Origin: Tiliqua scincoides
Taxonomy: Eukaryota; Chordata; Lepidosauria; Squamata; Scincidae
Assembly (NCBI RefSeq): GCF_035046505.1
Contig: NC_089821.1
Location: 56,080,256-56,144,255, forward strand
DNA length: 64,000 nt
Direction of reading: 5' to 3'
Shown piece by piece: positions 57,901 to 64,000 of the stretch; position 1 is the stretch's first letter, and each line of letters opens with the position of its first letter. The translations under genes and the position numbers were made by a program. Under the pieces are notes generated by a model, which was given only the letters and a program-made list of their open reading frames with translations, made no database searches and was not told where the DNA came from.

Positions 57901-60900
57901 ACCTATTTCTTGAAGTGCTCCCAAGCCTTCAGCCTTTGCTGGATGACAGATGGGCTCAAATGGCAGGACAAGATATAATGTCGGCATGCCCAGAGAATTG
58001 CCTGAAGCCACATGAGATCATTCAGCTGCTAAAGCAAAGCCAGTCCTAGTCCAGAAAAGAAGACCATCCAGGAACAATATGCAACTGTTCTGAGCTCCTT
58101 GGTGGAAGAGCAGATATAAAAATAATAGCTAGGTGGGATTTTCTTTATGCTGCGAACTTTTGTTGCACTGCTGATTGGGCACTAGAGTACCCACCTGGGA
58201 GCAGAAGAGCTGCCATGCAAAGGAAGCCAGGCAACCCAATCCTGAGCTGCCGGGCACGTGGGGGTGCTGTGGCGCTGAAAATGGCTGCCACTGCATCCAG
58301 CGCACCCCAGGCAGCCGCTGACGTCTCCTAGGGAGAAAGGAACTTTCATCCCCTTCCCCCGGGTAAAGTGAGTAGCCCCACAATGAGGCTACTCGATTCT
58401 ACAGTGACCCAAGTGTCGGCATAGAATTCAGATCCCACCTCCCTCCCACTTCGCTTCCTCCCTCTGGCACATTCCTCCCCGCCCTCCCCCTGCTCTCCTT
58501 CCACCTCCTTCTCACTTCTCCCCATGCCTTCACCTACCTCTCCACTGCCCGGCAGTCCGTGCAACCACTGAGCAGCAGAGCTCCACCAGCACTAGCACCA
58601 GCACTCCACCAGCACTAGGGCCTGCAAACATGCCATAAGGCACATTTGCAACAGTGAAGGATGGGAATGAGTCGGAACGCACTGGTTAGAATTGGACCCT
58701 GAATGGTCCTGAAGCCAAACTTCACCATATTTTTGTAGACATTTTCAGACTTTGCTAGAAATCAGACTGTTGACTACCATCTTCACCACATCAAGGTGTG
58801 CTGCAGTGCAAGTTACCTGCTATGATCTGCTTAGGGGCTATCTGCATCTGTTCCTTGCTTCTGTAGCTATTTTTTTAATGACAGTGCAATCCTAGACATG
58901 TCTATTCAGACATAAGTACCACAAAACTCAATGGTACTTACATCCAGGTAGATGTAGTGCTGCAGCCTAAACTATAAGAGCTACACATTAGTTCATAACA
59001 CATCTTTGAGCAAATCCCAAAATATGAAAGAAACTTTTTTCTTAACATGGTTGGTTCTGGTTTTGCTATCAAAACTAGAGGCACCATTCCAAATTTTGGT
59101 AGACGAGAGCAGGGAAAGAGAAAGGGGGCAGGATTTTCAGGAAATCTTACAGAACCACTCCTAGAGAGATCCAATGTCAATGGCCCAATCCTATCCTGCT
59201 TTCCAGCACTGATGCAGCGGTGCCAACAGGGCATACACTGCATCCTGCGGTGGTGGGTAGTCATGGAGGCCTTCTCAAGTACTGCATCAGTGCTGGAAAG
59301 TAGGTCAGGATTGGACCCTAACCTGCAAAACACAAATATATTTTCAGGACATGTGTGGTTGCTTCTTTATATCTCAAGATGGTAACCAGAGCAGTGTTCT
59401 CATCAAAGGTCAGTCATATACACACTCCATGTTTATGAGCAAATGGAATTATGCCTTTGGAAGGTGGAGCAAGAACATTATTTATTTAGAAATGTCTACT
59501 CCACCTTTTGGCCCCTAACACAATTGGCCCCAGTTGACACAATTTGGCCCCAAGGCAATTCACAACAAAAATAAAACAAAATTGAAGTTTCAAAATATTG
59601 AAAACAAACAGCAACCGCAACAAAATAATATGTGGTCTGCATACAAGTGAGCGAGGGACACAGTCCTGCCTCTGCTAAATGCTGCTCCTGTTTCATGAAC
59701 AAGGCAGGAGAATACATCTGTTGACTAAAACAATGGTACCAAAACTGTGAGCCGGGACCCACCAGTGGGTTGTGACCTGATTTTTAGTGAGTCTTGAAAC
59801 TGACAAGCTGATAGCTGACAAGGAAACTGTATTGAGCCTCTATGGAAACAGAAACGGAGCAGCGTGTTCACATTTACTAGTGAGTAGGCAAGTGTGCCTT
59901 GTTCCACTTAAAGGAAAGGCAGAGTGGAACACAATGCCACTAGAATAGTCCTGATCAGATGAACACAGGCCCCAACAAACACTCGAGAAGGAAGTGCCAC
60001 CCTTCCAGTTGTCAAGGAAATTGTATTGAGCCCTATGGAAAATGAAACTGAGCCACATGCCTGCATTTACTCATGATTAGGCAACCATGCCTTGGCTTTT
60101 ATCAAAGGCCAGGTGAAGGAGAACACAAGGCTGCCATAATGGTCCCAGTCTGTTGAACGTGAAGCTCAACAAACATTCCAGAAGGCAGTCAGTCCCCCAC
60201 CATAGTAAAAAAGATAAAAACTGAGGCTTGAGCAGCTTTTTGTAGTTTTTTAAATGTAGGTGGGTCCTGACAGCGTGCCATTTTAAAAAGTGTGTGCCAG
60301 TGCTAAAATGTTTGGGAACAGTTGGACTAAAACAACTGCACACTTTTACAGTACAGGGCAGGACACACTAGCTAATCTGTGATCTCTCTAACCAGTACTG
60401 TGCATTCCATATAAAGCATTCTGTACAGTTGTCTCTATATATGGCTCTCCCATGTATTATTGGGCAAAACAAGATAAGTACAGGTGTGTTTTGGGGCCAA
60501 CAAGTGTTCACCTGTATACCTCTCATAGAACGAGCGGGCAGGAGATGATACTGCTTCCACACACATACCCAGTCGACTGGGTTTGAAGGCAAATGGGCAA
60601 TGAATTCTGACCAGACTAAAGAATAAAATAGTGTGCTAGAATTGGAATGGTCTGCTTCTGCTGCTGTGTGACAGTGAATGGAGGAGATGAAACGGTTACC
60701 TGCAGATCTTGCATGGAACCTGGGAGGTGCAGAGGTGGACAGTGCTCGGCAAGGTAGTTGGCTTTCTCTTGTTCTTTAGCTGATGCTTCCTTTTCAAGTT
60801 CAGTAGCAGCAATCTGGAGCATAACACTCTGGAGGAGAGCATTGGAGGAACAATTACTAGTGCTGCAGCTGGAGCCTTTGCGAAGGCAGACAGAAAAGTG

Positions 60901-62190
60901 TGACCACAGGTAGACTGGGGGATACACAAGGGAAGCTAACTGCTAACAGCTATGTTAGCATCAGGAAGAAGTGCAGCGCAAGAAAACAGTGCAGTGTAAA
61001 GCCAGCTAGGACTTGGGTTTATGACTTGGACTTGGGTTTATAACCAGAGTCTGTCATGGATTCATTGGCCAAATGACAAGCTCCAGTGCTCATTTCACAT
61101 AACCAGCAACTATAATGACCGGATTCAAGGCCAGGCTAGACATAACAGTGTCAGTCCATTTGTTGAAATACGGAACTGCCCCGATCATCTAGAACAGGGA
61201 TGCCCAAACCCTGGCCCGGGGGCCACTTGTGGCCCTTGGGGGGTCCCAATCCAGCCCTTGAGGAGCCCCTAGTCTCCAATGAGCCTCTGGCCCTCCAGAG
61301 ACTTGCTGGAGCCCGTGCTGGCCCAACACAACTGCTCTCAGTGTGAGGACGACTGTTCGACCTCTCACCTGATCTGTGGGACGAGGGCTCCCCCCACTGC
61401 TTGCTGTTTCACATCTGTGATGCAGCAGTGGCAGTGAAGTAAAGGCTGGCCTTGCTTTGTGCGAGGCCTTTTATAGGCCTTAAGCTACTTCAAGACCTTC
61501 ATTCATTCATACAAGTTCCACCTCTAATAAATCCATTTATGTAAATTTATTCAAATTTGAAATGTAAATTAATTCTTTTTTTGCCTGGCCCCTGACACAG
61601 TGTCCAAGAGATGGTGTGGCCCTCCTGCCAAAATGTTTGGACACCCCTGATCTAGAACGAAGACATTGGGGTTGGATTTGAACAGCAAAAGAGGTGTGCA
61701 TTACCATCCCTGCTGCCTATGGCTTCCCCCCCCCCCCCACCGCTCTCCAAGAACTTTTCTCCTCAGACTAGTGATCTCAACTAGGTGAAAAGCCCTTGGC
61801 GATACTAAGGGCTGGGGTGAGGTAATTGGCGAGTTTAGGGAGGATTCAAAACGCATCACCAGTATACCACTTTTGCTGTTAAAAATAGATTCAGAGGCGT
61901 AGCTATCTCATCTCTTTTGGCCCCGAAAATGTGACAGAAACTGTAAGGCACTTGAAATATTAAAAGTGCTCTGTAACAAACTGCTGCAGCAGCAAAATGG
62001 ACAGGGATAATGGAATGGAAACTTCAAGCCAATTCAAGTGTCTTTCTGGGAAGGCTAGTCAACAAGCACTTTGGAAGTTGGGAACTTTCAGCCATTCCAG
62101 ACAACGGTTGTGGGGCACAGAACTTTTACCATATGAACCACTCCGTACCTTGAGGTGCTGTCTGCGGGCAGTGATAGCCCTCTTCCTTTT
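54868..62190 (-). CDS. TNNI2: Troponin I, fast skeletal muscle (five coding exons; ATG exon not located)
   Basis: Inhibitory subunit of the thin-filament troponin complex: it binds actin-tropomyosin and blocks myosin at low calcium, and is released when troponin C binds calcium. Five exons on the minus strand (62190-62149, 60828-60700, 57711-57622, 56429-56253, 54972-54868) join in phase 0 with GT-AG introns of about 1.3, 3.0, 1.2 and 1.3 kb and encode 180 residues plus stop. Mammalian TNNI2 is 182 residues including about five before the first exon found here, so only the short N-terminus is missing. Fast-isoform signatures are visible: [45 protein letters not shown]. Slow TNNI1 has SLMLAKAKE and [15 protein letters not shown] at these places, and cardiac TNNI3 has a long N-terminal extension, so TNNI2 is preferred. 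The neighbouring LSP1 exons support the locus. The initiator exon lies right of 62190, in this window or beyond it. Confidence 0.95.
56253..56429 (-). CDS. TNNI2: TNNI2 coding exon, inhibitory and switch region
   Basis: A 177-nt exon of 59 codons, with acceptor ctctctag|CTTGAA and donor GAAAAG|GTATCT. It starts [12 protein letters not shown] and contains the actin-binding inhibitory peptide [12 protein letters not shown], the switch helix [16 protein letters not shown] and the second actin-binding region [17 protein letters not shown]. This is the most conserved exon of the gene. It is the functional core that swings between actin at low calcium and the N-lobe of troponin C at high calcium. 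No substitution is seen in the inhibitory peptide. Confidence 0.97.
57165..57405 (-). mobile_element. SINE2-type tRNA-derived SINE with L2-like tail
   Basis: In minus orientation: AGCCAAGATGGTGTAGTGGC (A-box-like), a degenerate B box, GGTGACCTTTGGCCAGTCAC, CAGCCTCACCTACCTCACAG, GGGTTGCTGGGAGGACAAAA, and an A-rich AATAAATAAAAACC end. The pattern is that of the tRNA-headed SINE2 families of lizards that use an L2-type tail. It lies in the intron between the 57622 and 56253 exons of TNNI2. Confidence 0.7.
57622..57711 (-). CDS. TNNI2: TNNI2 coding exon, troponin T-binding coiled-coil part 1
   Basis: A 90-nt exon of 30 codons, with acceptor ttaacag|GAACTG and donor AAGGAG|GTAATC. It encodes [20 protein letters not shown] followed by [10 protein letters not shown]. 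The heptad pattern of the IT-arm coiled coil with troponin T is visible. The 90-nt size is that of the corresponding exon in other troponin I genes. The sequence resembles chicken TNNI2 ([22 protein letters not shown]) more than the mammalian protein. Confidence 0.95.
58232..58700. repeat. GC-rich CCCAATCCTGAG-type element, copy 3 (TNNI2 intron)
   Basis: About 470 bp from AACCCAATCCTGAGCTGCC to GGTTAGAATTGGACCCTGA, between TNNI2 exons 57711 and 60700. It shares GGAACTTTCATCCCCTTCCC and GGCACATTTGCAA with the other copies. Confidence 0.5.
59179..59322. mobile_element. TNNI2: PIF/Harbinger-like MITE, short copy in the large TNNI2 intron
   Basis: About 144 bp with ends GGCCCAATCCTATCCTGC and GTAGGTCAGGATTGGACCC; shares CAGCACTGATGCAGCGGTGC and GCATCCTGCGGTGG-type modules with the family. 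Confidence 0.6.
59475..59592 (-). mobile_element. Tail of an L2/SINE2-type retroposon
   Basis: Plus strand ATTTATTTAGAAATGTCTAC, CTCCACCTTTTGGCCCC and CCAAGGCAATTCACAACAAA resemble the reversed 3' tail of L2-type retroposons in lizards. Too short for a firm family name. Confidence 0.45.
59731..60324 (+). mobile_element. hAT-like element, family D
   Basis: 594 bp in the large TNNI2 intron. It starts CAATGGTACCAAAACTGTGA and ends AATGTTTGGGAACAGTTG, with a perfect duplication GACTAAAA (59723-59730, 60325-60332). The near-terminal CGGGACCCACCAGTGGGTTG resembles family C but the interior differs. It contains two related direct stretches around 59815-59960 and 60010-60140, an internal duplication. 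Confidence 0.8.
60700..60828 (-). CDS. TNNI2: TNNI2 coding exon, troponin C-binding helix and linker
   Basis: A 129-nt exon of 43 codons, with acceptor cctccag|AGTGTT and donor CTGCAG|GTAACC. It begins [16 protein letters not shown], continues into [17 protein letters not shown] and ends DLQ. In crystal structures of the family this helix packs on the C-lobe of troponin C and the HCPPL segment leads to the troponin T-binding coiled coil. It is close to the bird fast isoform and differs from mammals mainly in the short ASAKEQEKA stretch. Confidence 0.95.
61195..61649 (-). mobile_element. hAT-like family A, copy 4 (inverted)
   Basis: Reverse orientation, in the intron between the first two TNNI2 exons found. 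Ends CAGGGATGCCCAAAC and GTTTGGACACCCCTG; perfect duplication ATCTAGAA at 61187-61194 and 61650-61657. Confidence 0.88.
62149..62190 (-). CDS. TNNI2: TNNI2 coding exon, N-terminal ([14 protein letters not shown])
   Basis: A 42-nt exon of 14 codons. The acceptor reads ctctag before AAAAGG and the donor is AAG|GTACGG. It encodes [14 protein letters not shown], the basic N-terminal stretch of fast troponin I that precedes the troponin C-binding helix (human [14 protein letters not shown]). Both ends are phase 0. The family normally has two very small exons upstream carrying the ATG and three to five acidic residues; none was convincing in 62200-64000. Confidence 0.9.
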
Positions 62191-62199
62191 CTAGAGTTG

Positions 62200-64000
62200 G
62201 AAGAAACCAAAAGGAGAAAGAAGTCAGTTATCATGTGCTTTCAAAGTTCTCAGATGCCAGGGTTTTTTCGTGCGTTTGCCCCACTACCCATTATAAGTAA
62301 AAGTGCTATTGTATCAAAAGAACAGCATCCACGACTGAATTCAGCCTCTTACTACTCTCCTGTTTCTCACTGAGAGTGGCAAGAAAGAGTGCTACTATTC
62401 TGTCTGTGCATTCAGCATGAACGGTGGAAGTAGGGTAGACACCCATACTCAAAAATGATGGCTATTTCCTTCCCTCTGTGTGTGTGTGGGAGGGAATAGC
62501 CTTCATTTCTTTTCACTCTCAGATGGTACTTGTCAAATTGTGGCATGTATGTTTCATACTCTGAATGGAATCTAATGCTCTCAGAACATAATAATTCTGG
62601 AAGAGTGGCCATATTTTTTTGATGCAGTAAAAAGACCAAGCTCTGCAGTACTCTACTGGTTTATTGGTGTATGAGCTTTCATTGGAGAAAGCCTATGTTA
62701 TCTGATACATCAAGTGATTTTCCATAAACGTGAAGTCCCATGGATGTAATCGCTGCTTCTCCTCCATAAATGGACTGAAGACGTTTCTCCAGGGACAGCA
62801 CTCTGTTATGGTCAGTTTGGGATGGTAAACACACTGACATTCGTCTGCATGTCAAACTTGCTTATGTGGAGCTTTGTGGAGGAAAAAGCTCCTGGAAAGG
62901 CAATTTAGAGTAGAGAAAAGGGGGAATGGAAAGGGTTAAGCACCCCTCCTTTCCGCCTGGTGCTCGCCTGCTGTATTTACCTTTTCCCCAAACTGCTCTG
63001 CATTTAAAAATGGCTATATGCATTTTGTCTGTGACATGTAATTAGCCCAAACAGCCAGGCCAAAGTGAAGCTTCCAGGTTTTCATTGTTTTCCATTCATG
63101 TTTGTCTTCCTCTCAGCGACTGGATGTGTTTATGTACCTATTTTTGTTCAGAATGGGGCAAGTCTTTTAACCTCCATTACAAGATGTCCTATAGGTGGCA
63201 TCAACAGATGTCAAGTGTTGTCCTTATAGGGAGGCAGGTCAGAGGGTTTTCTTCTGATCTGCAGGATGGCTCCCCAGGACAACAGCACATTCCAGCCCTG
63301 GAGCTTTGGTGAGAAGGGAATATAGTTATTCATGTTCGGAATAACTTCACGTGGCTCCTCCTGTACTTTCACATTTGAGGGACTGTCCATCCAAGTCACG
63401 AATGCTTAAGAAATCTGATAAGGTCACACAGTATGAGGACAGCAGCACCAGAATATGGCCTTTAAAAGTGTCTTCTAAAGGCAGTGGAAAGACTTGGGGC
63501 AACTGCAGTCTGCTTTGAGCAAATCTAACCTTATTGTTCCTCTGCAAGCTAGGAGGTGCCTCTTCCAAAAAATAATACAATTATTCTGGTGTATTGTTTT
63601 TCGCTTTGCAAAAAGCCAGTTCTACAGATATAAGAACCTTTAAGTTGTTAGGAGAATCAGAGACTTTTCAGTGTGCCTCTTTCATAGTAGAATTCCTTTT
63701 TGCAAGAAAGTCCACCAAGCTACCCCTCTTTTAACGGTCAAGAAGGTTGGTAAAGCATATTTTCTTAAAGTTTATTTACTATTTCTGTACGCTTTATATC
63801 TGTACTAGTTTATTGGTTGTGATTAGTGATATTCATTGGATGTTGTAACTTGACATTTTAGTTAGATGCCTTCATAGGGCCGGTTGCCATTTTATATAAG
63901 CTGCCTCAAGGATCAAAAGGAGAGATGGAAAACAACCAGATCAATATGAGATTTTTCATTGCAGTCTGCATTCTCCCTTTGATAAATAAGGCCCACTTTG
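62200..64000. other. TNNI2: TNNI2 upstream region
   Basis: Repeat-poor 1.8 kb expected to contain the first TNNI2 intron, the micro-exon with the ATG, or the promoter. No exon passed both the splice-site and coding tests; the candidate control region at 62935-63065 is listed separately. Confidence 0.5.
62935..63065 (-). promoter_or_regulatory. TNNI2: Candidate TNNI2 upstream/intronic muscle control region
   Basis: A repeat-free stretch about 750-870 nt upstream of the first TNNI2 exon found. It holds a CACCCC box (62941-62946), an A/T-rich MEF2-like core (63001-63013, CCATTTTTAAATG on the coding strand), a TATATGCA element and a homeobox-type TAATTAG. TNNI2 genes of birds and mammals have a muscle enhancer in the first intron built from CACC, MEF2 and E-box sites, so the position fits. 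No CANNTG E-box was seen inside, which weakens the call. The motif sits beside a short exon-like segment (acceptor gcag, donor AAAAG|GTAAAT) that could be a non-coding exon. Confidence 0.25.

Noticed and set aside
62752-62767. ATGGAGGAGAAG on the minus strand as the TNNI2 start exon
   Set aside because: The acidic residues look tempting, but no GT donor follows in the right phase and no family member is known to me with this start.
1-64000. LTR elements, endogenous retroviruses, Polinton-like elements, CRISPR arrays
   Set aside because: No paired long terminal repeats, primer-binding site, gag/pol/env-like or capsid-like motif, and no regularly spaced repeats were recognised by eye.

Overview
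This is vertebrate nuclear DNA, almost certainly from a squamate reptile (a lizard in the broad sense). A tRNA-derived SINE of the Sauria type (about 23224-23567), an SINE2/L2-type retroposon (about 57165-57405) and 5S rRNA-derived SINEs (6765 and 47631) are carried together. The host exons are compact, have canonical GT-AG introns and sit in a vertebrate-specific gene order. No bacterial, phage, CRISPR or LTR/retrovirus-like element was recognised.

All host genes found lie on the minus strand, so they read from right to left. Fast skeletal muscle troponin I (TNNI2) occupies 62190 to 54868. Five coding exons (42, 129, 90, 177 and 105 nt) join in phase 0 and give 180 residues plus a stop; only the tiny ATG exon(s) were not located. 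Next comes LSP1 (lymphocyte-specific protein 1, an F-actin-binding protein), represented by two alternative first coding exons: a long-form exon at 45360-45281 (MAEAEESLRDPG...) and a second at 14946-14888 (MTSAILRRNSSK...), the latter inside a CpG-rich island. Both end in a strong GT donor in the same phase (2), so both can splice to the same downstream exon, which lies beyond the left edge. The order and orientation TNNI2 > LSP1 match the mammalian 11p15.5 cluster (SYT8-TNNI2-LSP1-TNNT3). SYT8 would be expected to the right and the LSP1 body plus TNNT3 to the left.

The rest, roughly 85-90 % of the window, is LSP1 intron 1 and the TNNI2-LSP1 spacer. It is filled with transposon fossils. At least five non-autonomous hAT-like families occur, many with perfect 8-bp target duplications whose centre is almost always TA, the preference described for Buster-type hAT elements. 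A PIF/Harbinger-like foldback family flanked by TAA duplications, a Tigger/pogo-like insert with a TA duplication, L2/CR1-type LINE tails, Sauria and SINE2-type SINEs, and microsatellites are also present.

The most interesting mobile DNA is a LINE family with an open reverse-transcriptase C-terminus and zinc-finger (27739-28697 and three shorter copies). Its roughly 35-nt 3' tail is also carried by two non-autonomous partners: 5S rRNA-derived SINEs and a defined 472-bp element present twice with identical ends. Insertion nesting (element in element, with recognisable empty sites) allows relative dating at several places. A separate, nearly perfect 234-bp hairpin with an 8-nt loop lies at 13914-14147.
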